In this document: piece by piece, positions 25,645 to 34,051 of the stretch | Position numbering within the stretch: the first letter of the stretch is position 1 | Layout: every line of letters begins with the position of its first letter | NCBI GenBank assembly: GCA_963828715.1 | Contig: CAWHFX010000002.1 | Span: forward strand, 744,001 to 808,000 | Source: JAQGMV01 sp963828715 | Lineage (GTDB): Bacteria; Pseudomonadota; Gammaproteobacteria; Burkholderiales; SG8-41 | Reading direction: 5' to 3' | Length of the DNA stretch: 64,000 nt | Made by a program: the position numbers and the translations under genes | Notes under the pieces: generated by a model | The model's database searches: none | Told to the model about the DNA's origin: nothing | The model's input: only the letters and a program-made list of their open reading frames with translations

Positions 25645-27367
25645 GGCGTTCAGGCGCTCGAGGAGCTGCTGCAGGCGGTCGGGGTCGGTCTCGCGCAGCA
25701 TGCGCAGGGCGAGCGGCTTGACCTGGGCGTGGCTCGTGTGGAGAACCCGTTCCTTGACCTGCAGAAGATGCGCCGAATGCATCGAATACTGGCGCAGGCC
25801 GAGCCCGAGCAGCAGGCGCGTCATGGCGACATCGCCCGCCATCTCGCCGCACAGCGCCACCGGGATGTTCGCTTTCTCCCCGGCTTTAAGGACATGCGCG
25901 ATGAGCGACAGCACGGCCGGGTGGAGCGGATCGTACAGGTGTGCCACCGCGTCGTCGGTGCGATCGATCGCCAGCGTGTACTGGATGAGATCGTTGGTTC
26001 CGATCGACAGGAAATCCAGCTTGCGGGTGAAGATGTTGAGCGCGAGCGCCGCCGCAGGCACTTCGATCATGCTGCCGATCTTGATTTCCCGATCGTACGA
26101 AATGTTCTCGACATCGAGGCTTTGCTTGGCTTGCGCAATGAGCGCGAGCGTCTGGTCGAGCTCGCGCGCACTCGCGAGCATGGGGATGAGCACGTTCACC
26201 TTGCCGTAAGTGGACGCGCGTAGCAGCGCCCGTAGCTGGATCAGGAAACGTTCGGGCTCGATCAGGCACAGGCGGATCGCACGCAGACCCAACGCGGGAT
26301 TCGTCACCAAGCGTCCGCCGTCGCCGTGGTCCTTGTCCGCGCCGAGATCGTAGGTCCGGATGGTCACCGGGTGTCCCTGCATTTCTTCGGCGACGCGACG
26401 GTAGGCTTCGAACTGCTCGTCTTCGCCGGGGAGATGGTTGCGATTGAGAAACAGGAACTCGCTGCGAAAGAGGCCGACGCCCGTCGCCCCGTTTTCCAGC
26501 GCCTGTGAGACATCGGACGGCAGCTCGATATTCGCCTGCAGCTCGACCGTCGCGCCGTCGAGCGTCGTGGCCCGCATGTTGCGCAGGCGTTTCAGCTTCC
26601 GCCGGTCGAGCTCGAATTCGTGCTGACGGAGCTGATATTCGTTCGAGCGCCTGACTGTCGGGATCGACGATCACGACGCCCTGCGCACCGTCGACGATGA
26701 TGAGCTCGTCTTCGCGAATGAGCTGCCGCGCGTGATGCAGTGCCACGACAGAAGGGATATTCAGGCTGCGTGCGACGACCGCCGTGTGCGACGTGGTGCC
26801 GCCCAGGTCGGTGATGAAGCTCGCGAACTGATGCTGCCTGAACTGCACCACATCGGCGGGCGAAAGATCGCGCGCGACCAGGATCAGCTTGCGTGAACCA
26901 CCCGCTGGCGGAGGCATGTAGCCCGGATGGCCGAGCAGCGCCTTCATGATGCGCTCGGCGACCTGCCGCACGTCACTGCGGCGTTCGCGCAGATAGGTGT
27001 CTTCGATCTGATCGAATTGCGCCAGCAGTGCGTCCGTCTGAATCTTGACCGCCCACTCGGCGTTGCACTGCTCGCTGTCGATGATTTCCTTGGGTTCGTC
27101 CGAGATCGTCGAATCGGCGAGGATCATGAGGTGCACGTCGATGAAGCCGACGAACTCGGCAGGCGCGGTCGCCGGCACCAGCGCGCGCACGGACTGGAGC
27201 TCCTCCCGCACGGCCTTGATCGCGCTGTCGAAGCGTGCGACCTCGTGCTCGAGCTGCTCGGGTGGAACCAGATAGTGCGCCGCTTCGAGCTGTGCGTGGC
27301 TGATGAGGTGCGCGTGGCCGATGGCGATGCCGCCGGACACCGGGACGCCGTGCAGGGAGAACGACAT
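25642..27367 (-). pseudogene. ptsI: Phosphoenolpyruvate-protein phosphotransferase (PTS enzyme I), interrupted by a +1 frameshift
   Basis: Enzyme I takes phosphate from PEP and passes it to HPr. The N-terminal half (MSFSLHGVPVSGGIAIGHAH) contains the phospho-His motif DLGGTTSHTAVVAR. At 26644 one extra base (C on the plus strand) breaks the frame after VIVDPDSQAL; removing it restores NEYQLRQHEFELDRRKLKRL and the PEP-binding half with GVGLFRSEFLFLNR, IGTNDLIQYTLAIDR and the catalytic cysteine in PVALCGEMAGD. All active-site motifs survive, so an assembly or sequencing insertion is likely. It overlaps the ptsH stop by one base. Confidence 0.9.
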
Positions 27368-27636
27368 TATTCGTCTTCGCCGAAGCGCTCGGCGATCAAC
27401 CTCGAGAGAGCGCTCAAGGCCTGCTCTTCGTCGGGGCCGTCGGTCTCGACGATGACGGTCGAGCCCTTTGCGGCCGCGAGCATCATGACGCCCATGATGC
27501 TCTTCGCGTTCACGCGGCGGCCGTTACGGCTCAGCCAGACAGCGCTTTCGAAACGGCCTGCTGTCTGCGTGAGCTTCGCGGATGCGCGCGCGTGAAGGCC
27601 GAGCTTGTTGATGATCTCAACTTCCCGTTGCAGCAT
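27367..27636 (-). CDS. ptsH: Phosphocarrier protein HPr
   Basis: An 89-aa PTS carrier. The phospho-accepting His lies in LGLHARASAKLTQ and the regulatory Ser region in NAKSIMGVMMLAAAKGS. It overlaps the EIIA gene upstream by 20 bases and ptsI downstream by one base (TAATG), so all three are translationally coupled. No sugar permease (EIIBC) is nearby, which suits a regulatory phosphorelay. Confidence 0.95.
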   Translation of the reverse strand: MLQREVEIINKLGLHARASAKLTQTAGRFESAVWLSRNGRRVNAKSIMGVMMLAAAKGSTVIVETDGPDEEQALSALSRLIAERFGEDE

Positions 27637-28033
27637 TGTGCAGTATGAGCGGCGGTATGCGCATAACCCCTTCGCAGCCGCCGCTGACGGCCTTGGTGAC
27701 GAGCGTTGCGAGCGTCCGGTCGCGATAGGTGAGCGCGCGAATCAGCATGGGCAGGTTCACGCCCGAGACGCCCTCAACGCGTCCCGGAATGAGCAGCTTG
27801 GCTGCAATGTTCGAAGGCGTGCCGCCGTACATGTCGGACATGATCAGGACGCCGTGGCCCTGATCCACTTCCTTCACCATTCGCCGCGCCTGGGGCAGCA
27901 GGAGCAGTGGATCGTCCTGCGCTGTGACGCCGAGTTGCTGCACGCGTCCGGGCCGCTTGTTCAGTACGTGGGCGGCGCAGTGGATCAGGCTTTCGCCCAA
28001 AGTACCGTGCGCAATGATGAGGATGCCTATCAT
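27617..28033 (-). CDS. PTS EIIA component, mannose/fructose (EIIA-Man) family
   Basis: A 138-aa cytoplasmic protein beginning MIGILIIAHGTLGESLIHCA, with the phospho-His in the IIAHG motif. VLIMSDMYGGTPSNIA and VSGVNLPMLIRAL are also typical of the EIIA-Man fold. In betaproteobacteria this orphan EIIA stands with HPr and EI and has regulatory rather than transport roles; that role is inferred from family context. An in-frame upstream ATG at 28081 was rejected because the conserved fold starts at MIGILI. Confidence 0.9.
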   Translation of the reverse strand: MIGILIIAHGTLGESLIHCAAHVLNKRPGRVQQLGVTAQDDPLLLLPQARRMVKEVDQGHGVLIMSDMYGGTPSNIAAKLLIPGRVEGVSGVNLPMLIRALTYRDRTLATLVTKAVSGGCEGVMRIPPLILHNAATGS

Positions 28034-28182
28034 CGGAGTCGATCCGAAATTATGTGCCGATTCTACGCTGTTGCACTGCAAAAGAACCTGCGGCGCGACG
28101 CACCGCCCCGGCCACGCCGGCCGAGGAAAAAGGGCGGAGCGAAAGGCGGGAGAACTTAGGGCGCTGGGGTGCGGCCCTACGA

Positions 28183-29124
28183 CTACGGCATCTTTTCGAG
28201 CGCGTCCACCATCATGCCGGGAACGTTGAAGCCGGTCTGCGTCGTGATCTCCTGAAAGCAGGTCGGACTCGTGACGTTGACCTCGGTCAGGTAATCGCCG
28301 ATCACGTCGAGTCCGACGAGCAGCAAGCCCTGCGCGTGCAGGACGGGCGCGAGCGCGTGCGCGATCTCCGTATCGCGGGCCGTCAGCGGCCGGGCGACGC
28401 CGGTCCCGCCGGCGGCGAGGTTGCCCCGTGTTTCTCCGGGTTTGGGAATGCGTGCCAGCGCATAGGGCACCGGTTTTCCAGCGATCAGCAGCACGCGCTT
28501 GTCACCGTCGCGGATTTCAGGGATGTAGCGTTGAATCATGATCGTCTGCGCGCCGTTCGCCGTGAGCGTCTCGATGATGACGTTCAGATTCGGGTCGCCT
28601 TCGCGCACCCTGAAGATCGACTCGCCGCCCATGCCGTGCAGCGGCTTCATGATCACGTCCCCATGTTCGGCGAGAAACGTGCGAATCAGATCGTCGCGGC
28701 GCGTGACGAGCGTGGGGGCGGTGAACTGGCTGAAGCGCGCAATCGCCATTTTTTCATTGTGATCGCGTACGGCCCGGGGGCGGTTCACGATCCGTGCGCC
28801 CTGCTGTTCGGCGAGCTCGAGAAGATACGTGCTGTAGACGTACTCCATGTCGAACGGCGGGTCCTTGCGCATGAGCACCACGTCGTAGCCGGACAGCGGT
28901 CGTTCCTCGGGAGTCTCCAGGAGATACCACGTTTCGTCCTCTTTTCCCGTGAGATGGAGCCGCGCCGCGAACCCCGAGATCGTGCCCTTGTGCCAGGCGA
29001 GATCATGCTGATGCATGGCGTACAGCTCGTGACCGCGGCTGGCCGCTTCGCGCATGATCGCGAAGGTCGTGTCCTTGTAGATCTTGAATTCGTCGAGCGG
29101 GTCGACGATGAACGCGAGCTTCAT
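28183..29124 (-). CDS. gshB: Glutathione synthetase
   Basis: A 313-aa ATP-grasp enzyme joining gamma-glutamylcysteine and glycine. It begins MKLAFIVDPLDEFKIYKDTT. Family motifs include HQHDLAWHKGTISG, VLMRKDPPFDMEYVY, IMKPLHGMGGESIFRV and the C-terminal DVIGDYLTEVNVTSPTCFQE. It follows gshA by 85 bases on the same strand, forming the complete two-step glutathione pathway next to the PTS genes, a common betaproteobacterial order. Confidence 0.96.
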   Translation of the reverse strand: MKLAFIVDPLDEFKIYKDTTFAIMREAASRGHELYAMHQHDLAWHKGTISGFAARLHLTGKEDETWYLLETPEERPLSGYDVVLMRKDPPFDMEYVYSTYLLELAEQQGARIVNRPRAVRDHNEKMAIARFSQFTAPTLVTRRDDLIRTFLAEHGDVIMKPLHGMGGESIFRVREGDPNLNVIIETLTANGAQTIMIQRYIPEIRDGDKRVLLIAGKPVPYALARIPKPGETRGNLAAGGTGVARPLTARDTEIAHALAPVLHAQGLLLVGLDVIGDYLTEVNVTSPTCFQEITTQTGFNVPGMMVDALEKMP

Positions 29125-29209
29125 TGCTTCGTGCAGGTGCGCATGGATGGTCGTCGCGGGGCGTCAGAGCGTCTCCGCGCGACGCGCCACGGGTGAAAAC
29201 CGGCGAACG

Positions 29210-30532
29210 TTATTCGTTGACGGACTCAGGCGACGCTTCGGGTTCGAGTGCGTCGGCTGTTCTCTCCAGTTCGATCGCGGCGGCGAGCAGTGCAAGACGC
29301 GCGATCACGCCGTAAGCGTAAAAGCGATTCGGCGGGCAGCCGGGATCGTCCGGGTTCGGCGACGAGCACGGCGCGGCAAAAGCAAGCGGCGCGAAGTGCA
29401 TGCCCGGTGCGTTCAGGTTCTCGTCCTTGCCGCGGTTCGTGTGGACGCGATAAAAGCCGCCGACGACAAAGTGGTCGATCATGTAGACGACGGGCTCGGC
29501 TACGGCTTCGTCGACCGTCTCGAAGCTGTACACGCCCTCCTGCACAATGACGTCGTTGACCTCGAGCCCTTCCTTCACGACCGCCATCTTGTTGCGCTGG
29601 CGGCGGTTGAGGCCTTTCACCTCGGAAGGATCCTTCACCGTCATGATCCCCATTCCGTACGTGCCGGCGTCCGCTTTGACGATCACGAACGGATCGGCTT
29701 CGACCTTGTATTCGCGATACTTGGCCCGGATATCGTCGAGGATCTCAGCGACATAGCCCTCCAGGCACTCCTCGCCCTTGCGCTCGCGGAAGTCGATGCG
29801 GCCGCACTTCTCGAAGAAGGGGTTCACGAGCCACGGGTCGATTCCGATGAGCTCGGCGAATTCCTGTGCGACTTCGCGATACGCGTCGAAGTGATTGGAC
29901 TTGCGCCGCACCGCCCAGCCTGCGTGCAGCGGCGGTAACAGCCACTGCTCCACGTTCTCGAGGACAGCCGGTATGCCTGCCGACAGATCGTTGTTCAGAA
30001 TGACGACGCACGGATCGAAACCGCCGACCGTCACGCGGTTACCCTTGCGCTCGAGCGGTTCGAGCTTCAGTTTGGCGCCACTCGGTAACTCGATGTCTGT
30101 CGGCCGCGTGATCTCCGGCAGAAGGCTTCCGATGCGCACCGTCATCCCGGCATGGCGGAGGATCTGCTGGAGCGTCGCGACGTTCTGCAGATAAAACTGG
30201 TTGCGCGTGTGATTCTCCGGAATCAACACCGCGCCGCGCGCGTCGGGGCAGAGTTTCTCCAGGGCGGTCATGGCAGCCTGAACGCAGAGCGGATGGAAAT
30301 CCGGATTCAGATTGTTCCAGCCGCCGGGGAACAGGTTCGTATCGACCGGCGCGATCTTGAAAACACTGTTGCGCAAGTCGACCGAGCAGTAGAAGGGCGT
30401 CTCGTGATCCTGCCATTTGCCGCGCAGCCAGTGCTCGATCGCGGGTGCGGCGTTCAGTATCGCGCGCTCGAGTTCCGGCAGCGGCCCTGAGAGCGCCGTG
30501 GTGAGACGGGGGACTATTGTCGAGGGTTCCAC
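29210..30532 (-). CDS. gshA: Glutamate-cysteine ligase (proteobacterial GshA, distinct from E. coli type)
   Basis: A 440-aa enzyme for the first step of glutathione synthesis. It resembles the betaproteobacterial/Acidithiobacillus GshA family rather than E. coli GshA: CSVDLRNSVFKIAPVDTNLF, FPGGWNNLNPDFHPLC, VIVKADAGTYGMGIMTVKDP and YMIDHFVVGGFYRVHTNRG are recognisable. It is first of a probable gshA-gshB-EIIA-ptsH-ptsI transcription unit, downstream of the amtB terminator. The long sequence from the start codon onward is conserved, so the ATG at 30532 is preferred. Confidence 0.93.
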   Translation of the reverse strand: MEPSTIVPRLTTALSGPLPELERAILNAAPAIEHWLRGKWQDHETPFYCSVDLRNSVFKIAPVDTNLFPGGWNNLNPDFHPLCVQAAMTALEKLCPDARGAVLIPENHTRNQFYLQNVATLQQILRHAGMTVRIGSLLPEITRPTDIELPSGAKLKLEPLERKGNRVTVGGFDPCVVILNNDLSAGIPAVLENVEQWLLPPLHAGWAVRRKSNHFDAYREVAQEFAELIGIDPWLVNPFFEKCGRIDFRERKGEECLEGYVAEILDDIRAKYREYKVEADPFVIVKADAGTYGMGIMTVKDPSEVKGLNRRQRNKMAVVKEGLEVNDVIVQEGVYSFETVDEAVAEPVVYMIDHFVVGGFYRVHTNRGKDENLNAPGMHFAPLAFAAPCSSPNPDDPGCPPNRFYAYGVIARLALLAAAIELERTADALEPEASPESVNE

Positions 30533-30633
30533 GGCCGGTATTCTACCTCGCCCGGATGACCCGGCTGCCGAGTCGGCTGACTTCGCCGCTGGATGCTTGA
30601 TTTGTCAGGTCGGGAGGCGGCCTTGCATTTGCC

Positions 30634-30660
30634 AAAAAAACGGGCGCCCGAAAGCGCCCG
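30634..30660 (-). terminator. Intrinsic terminator after amtB
   Basis: On the minus strand CGGGCGC and GCGCCCG form a perfect seven-base-pair stem with loop TTTCGG, followed by TTTTTTT. It lies 32 bases past the amtB stop and separates the nitrogen operon from gshA. Confidence 0.9.
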
Positions 30661-30691
30661 GAGGTCCCAACTGCTTCAGGAGGAGTCGAAA

Positions 30692-32185
30692 TCAGGTGTG
30701 GTAGGCAGTCTCTCCGTGGGAATTCACGTCCAGGCCTTCGCGTTCTTCTTCTTCGGTCACGCGCAGGCCGACCACCATATTCGCGATGAGATAGGCGATC
30801 CATGCCACGACGGCGGTCCAGACGATCGTTACGCCGACGGCCTTCGCCTGAATCAGGAGCTGCGAAGCGATCGAATATTCCGTGCCGATCATCTTGCCGG
30901 TGACCCAGTCGGAGACGAATCCCGGCCCGCCGAGCGCAGGAGAGCAGAACACGCCCGTCAGCAAGGCCCCGAGTATCCCGCCCACTGCATGCACGCCGAA
31001 CACGTCGAGGGTGTCGTCGGCCCCCAGCATGCGTTTGAGCTGGTTCACGCCCCAGAGACAGACGACGCCGGCGGCGAGGCCGATGACGAACGCGCCAGGA
31101 ATGCCCACGTTACCGGCTGCCGGGGTGATTGCGACAAGCCCTGCTACTGCGCCGGAGGCTGCGCCCAGCATCGAAGGCTTGCCCTTGATCAACCATTCGG
31201 CGAAGGTCCACGACAGAACGGCGCAGGCAGTCGCAAGGAACGTGTTGATGAATGCGAGCGCTGCGGAGTTGCCGGCCTCGAGCGCCGATCCGGCGTTGAA
31301 TCCGAACCAGCCCACCCACAGGAGCGATGCGCCGATCATGGTCATCGGCAGGTTGTGCGGCGACATCGCTTCGCGGCCGAAACCGATGCGCTTGCCGACC
31401 ATGTAGGCGCCGACCAATCCTGCTACGCCCGCATTGATGTGCACCACCGTGCCACCGGCGAAGTCCAGTGCGCCCATCTGCCAGAGCCATCCCGCCTTGG
31501 CGTTGATCTCATCGACGAGCTTCGGATCGGTGTACGCATCCGGGCCGGGCCAGAACCAGACCATGTGGGCGATCGGCAGGTAAGAGAACGTGAACCAGAT
31601 CACCATGAAGATCAGCACTGCGGAGAATCGGATGCGCTCGGCGAAAGCGCCGACGATCAGGCAGCAGGTGATTGCCGCGAAGGTCGCCTGGAACGCCACG
31701 TAAACCAGTTCGGGCAGGATGACACCCTTGCTGAATGTCGCGGCGGGCGAGAAATCGCCCTTCAGCGGATCGAACGTTCCCGAAAGAAACAGACGATCGA
31801 AGCCGCCAACGAAGGCATTGCCCTCGGTGAAGGCCATGCTGTAGCCATAGATGCACCACAGCACGACAATTAGCGAGAACGTCACGAACACCTGCATGAG
31901 CACCGACAGCATGTTCTTCGCTCGCACCATGCCGCCGTAGAAGAGGGCGAGCGCCGGAATGCTCATCATGATGACCAGCGCGGTCGAAGTGAGCATCCAG
32001 GCCACGTCGCCCTTGTTCGGCGTGGGCGCCGGTGCAGCTGTTGCGGAGGGCGCACCGCCCGCTGTTGCGGCCGCGGCGGGCGCCTCGGCGGCTGGTTTGT
32101 CGGCCGCTTTGTCCTGCGCCTGCACTGCCCACGTCGTGAAGCAGAGCGCGCAGAACAGCGCGATGACGGTAAAGATCTTCCTCAT
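30692..32185 (-). CDS. amtB: Ammonium transporter AmtB
   Basis: A 497-aa inner-membrane ammonium channel. A cleavable signal sequence (1-23, ending WAVQAQ) and an Ala/Pro-rich linker precede about eleven membrane helices. Family motifs include ALFYGGMVRAKNMLSVLMQ, DFAGGTVVHINAGVAGLVGA with the pore histidine, and DDTLDVFGVHAVGGILGALL with the second pore histidine. It lies 11 bases after glnK, the usual pair in which GlnK blocks AmtB when nitrogen is plentiful. The operon has a sigma-54 promoter further upstream and a strong terminator after the stop. Confidence 0.97.
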   Translation of the reverse strand: MRKIFTVIALFCALCFTTWAVQAQDKAADKPAAEAPAAAATAGGAPSATAAPAPTPNKGDVAWMLTSTALVIMMSIPALALFYGGMVRAKNMLSVLMQVFVTFSLIVVLWCIYGYSMAFTEGNAFVGGFDRLFLSGTFDPLKGDFSPAATFSKGVILPELVYVAFQATFAAITCCLIVGAFAERIRFSAVLIFMVIWFTFSYLPIAHMVWFWPGPDAYTDPKLVDEINAKAGWLWQMGALDFAGGTVVHINAGVAGLVGAYMVGKRIGFGREAMSPHNLPMTMIGASLLWVGWFGFNAGSALEAGNSAALAFINTFLATACAVLSWTFAEWLIKGKPSMLGAASGAVAGLVAITPAAGNVGIPGAFVIGLAAGVVCLWGVNQLKRMLGADDTLDVFGVHAVGGILGALLTGVFCSPALGGPGFVSDWVTGKMIGTEYSIASQLLIQAKAVGVTIVWTAVVAWIAYLIANMVVGLRVTEEEEREGLDVNSHGETAYHT

Positions 32186-32196
32186 GTCCTTCTCCC

Positions 32197-32535
32197 TTAC
32201 AGTGCTTCCGCACCGGTCTCGCCGGTGCGGATACGTATCGCTTGTTCGAGATCGAATACGAAGACCTTGCCGTCGCCGATCTTGCCGGTATTCGCCGATT
32301 TCTCGATCGCCTCGATGACCTGCTCCAACATGTCGGTCTTGATCGCGGCTTCGATCTTTACCTTGGGCAGAAAATCAACGACGTACTCTGCCCCCCTGTA
32401 AAGCTCCGTGTGCCCCTTCTGGCGACCGAATCCTTTCACTTCCGTGACGGTGATGCCGGTGACGCCGATCGCTGAAAGCGCTTCACGCACTTCGTCCAGC
32501 TTGAAGGGCTTGATGATTGCGGTAACCAGTTTCAT
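32197..32535 (-). CDS. glnK: Nitrogen regulatory protein P-II (GlnK)
   Basis: A 112-aa trimeric signal protein beginning MKLVTAIIKPFKLDEVREAL. The T-loop has the uridylylated Tyr in GHTELYRGAEYVVDFLPK, and the B-loop is TGKIGDGKVFVFDLEQA. Named GlnK rather than GlnB because it is paired with amtB. It sits between torF and amtB. Confidence 0.95.
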   Translation of the reverse strand: MKLVTAIIKPFKLDEVREALSAIGVTGITVTEVKGFGRQKGHTELYRGAEYVVDFLPKVKIEAAIKTDMLEQVIEAIEKSANTGKIGDGKVFVFDLEQAIRIRTGETGAEAL

Positions 32536-32586
32536 TGCTGCTCCTTGAGGGATGGGAACAAGCCGGTGCGGGCACTCCGAGGCGCG

Positions 32587-33438
32587 TCAGAACGTCTTCT
32601 GGATGTACACCGTCCCGGTGCTCTTCGCGATGTTGCGCGGATAAACGCCGCCCTCGCCGACGCTGCCGTAGCCAAGCGCATTGGCGCCGGAGGTGTCGGT
32701 GTAGAACGCGCCAATCGTGAAATCCTTCGGCAGCGCGTACGAGAGACCGATCTTCCAGTCTTCGTACGAGTAGATCGTATCGTTGCTGCCGAGCGCGGCC
32801 GTCCGCGGGTCGGTGCCGTCGTACTTCTGCTTGCCCCAGTGCGCAATGAAGTTGACGCCGGTGAGCGGCTTGATCAAGTCGCCGAGCGGTACCGTGGCCG
32901 TCAGGTCGAGGTACCACGTACCTTTCGAGTCGAGCACGGCGAACGTCTTGTCCCGGACGCTGTAAGAGTATTTGAGGTTGAACCACTTCCACCCCGCGCC
33001 GGCATACACTTCCCACGTGTCCGCTTTGGGATTACCCACAAGCGCGCCCGGGAAGGGGTTCGAAGCCTCTCCAGGGTAGTAGTAGTAGAGCGTGCCGATG
33101 TCGAAGGTGAAGTCGCCGAACGTGGGCTTCCAGCCGCCATAGAAATCCCACTCGAGACTGCCGCCGGACCTGTATGCAGGCGGCTGACCGTCTTTCAGCC
33201 AGCTGATGTTCGAGGCCCAAGTGCCGGCGTAAAACCCGCTCTTGTGCGCGTAGTCGAAGCCCCCCTGCAGTGCCGGATCCCTGTTTGTCTGCGTAAGTCC
33301 ACGGAATATGTATTGGCTGAAAATTCCGACGTTGCCCGTCAATGTGTGTTCAGGCGTCGGCTCCGCATCCGCAGCTAAGCCTAACCCGGGCGCGAAAGCC
33401 GCTGCGACAAGACCCGCTATCGCGGTTTTTTTGATCAT
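32587..33438 (-). CDS. TorF family putative porin
   Basis: A 283-aa outer-membrane beta-barrel protein of the TorF family. Signal peptide (1-23, MIKKTAIAGLVAAAFAPGLG) and barrel strands such as SQYIFRGLTQTNRDPALQGG and TWYLDLTATVP are seen; the C-terminus YIQKTF ends in Phe. It is first of torF-glnK-amtB, an order common in betaproteobacteria, and would provide outer-membrane passage under nitrogen limitation; its substrate is unknown. ATG 33438 follows AAAGGGAAGAGC. An upstream in-frame ATG at 33504 was rejected because it would place hydrophilic residues before the signal peptide. Confidence 0.85.
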   Translation of the reverse strand: MIKKTAIAGLVAAAFAPGLGLAADAEPTPEHTLTGNVGIFSQYIFRGLTQTNRDPALQGGFDYAHKSGFYAGTWASNISWLKDGQPPAYRSGGSLEWDFYGGWKPTFGDFTFDIGTLYYYYPGEASNPFPGALVGNPKADTWEVYAGAGWKWFNLKYSYSVRDKTFAVLDSKGTWYLDLTATVPLGDLIKPLTGVNFIAHWGKQKYDGTDPRTAALGSNDTIYSYEDWKIGLSYALPKDFTIGAFYTDTSGANALGYGSVGEGGVYPRNIAKSTGTVYIQKTF

Positions 33439-33483
33439 GCTCTTCCCTTTCTCTTCTGTGAGGTGATGTCCGCGAGGCCCGTC

Positions 33484-33499
33484 AGCACGGACCGTGCCA
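33484..33499 (-). promoter_or_regulatory. Sigma-54 promoter of torF-glnK-amtB
   Basis: The minus strand reads TGGCACGGTCCGTGCT, matching the sigma-54 consensus TGGCACG-N4-TTGCW in the invariant GG (-24) and GC (-12) with one mismatch. It lies 46 bases upstream of the torF start. Fits nitrogen-limitation control through NtrC. Confidence 0.78.
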
Positions 33500-33548
33500 G
33501 TCAATATTGCTCGAACATTCAGGCACTTATGGCCGACCGTGGCATCGA

Positions 33549-33577
33549 TGCACCAGCGAGGGCCCTTTTATGGTGCG
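33549..33577. promoter_or_regulatory. Candidate NtrC-type enhancer half-sites
   Basis: TGCACCA (33549-33555) and TGGTGCG (33571-33577) are inverted half-sites of the NtrC consensus TGCACCA-N5-TGGTGCA. The spacing is 15 rather than five bases, one helical turn longer, so each may belong to a separate degenerate site. They lie 50-90 bases upstream of the sigma-54 promoter. Confidence 0.45.
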
Positions 33578-33646
33578 AGGCTCTGCCTCTGCGGCACTAG
33601 AAAGGGGCGTGCGGTGCTGTGCGAGAATCCCAAGTGGAGGCCATGT

Positions 33647-33913
33647 ATGAACCCGAACTATCTGGATGAGATCAGCGAGCGAATACGCCAGTTGTTTGCG
33701 CAGAGTCCCGCGGCTGATCTCGAGAAGAACCTGCGTGCGTTGCTCGCGAGTTTTTTCGCGCGCCTCGATCTTGTTACGCGCGAGGAGTTCGACGTGCAGC
33801 GACAGGTGCTGCTGCGCACGCGCGAAAAACTCGAGCGGCTCGAGTCCCAGGTCGCTGCGCTCGAACAGCGGACACAGACGTCCGCGTCTTCTGCTCGGGC
33901 CGCTGAGCAGTAG
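33647..33913 (+). CDS. ubiK: Ubiquinone biosynthesis accessory factor UbiK (BMFP family)
   Basis: An 88-aa protein of the YqiC/BMFP family, which assists ubiquinone synthesis with UbiJ. It begins MNPNYLDEISERIRQLFAQS, and the central LEKNLRALLASFFARLDLVT and REEFDVQRQVLLRTREKLER lead into a C-terminal coiled coil (LERLESQVAALEQR). A good ribosome-binding site (TGGAGG) precedes ATG 33647. It is divergent from torF. Confidence 0.9.
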   Translation: MNPNYLDEISERIRQLFAQSPAADLEKNLRALLASFFARLDLVTREEFDVQRQVLLRTREKLERLESQVAALEQRTQTSASSARAAEQ

Positions 33914-34051
33914 ACGAAAGTGCTCGTGTTACGAGCGCTTTCTTGATTTCCCGCATGCTCTGGCAGTGCTGTTCTCTCCTCGGACCCATCGTGCGTCGGC
34001 GCATAGCGCATCTGAAGCGTTAGATCGGGAACTCGTTTCGGAGCGACGCGC

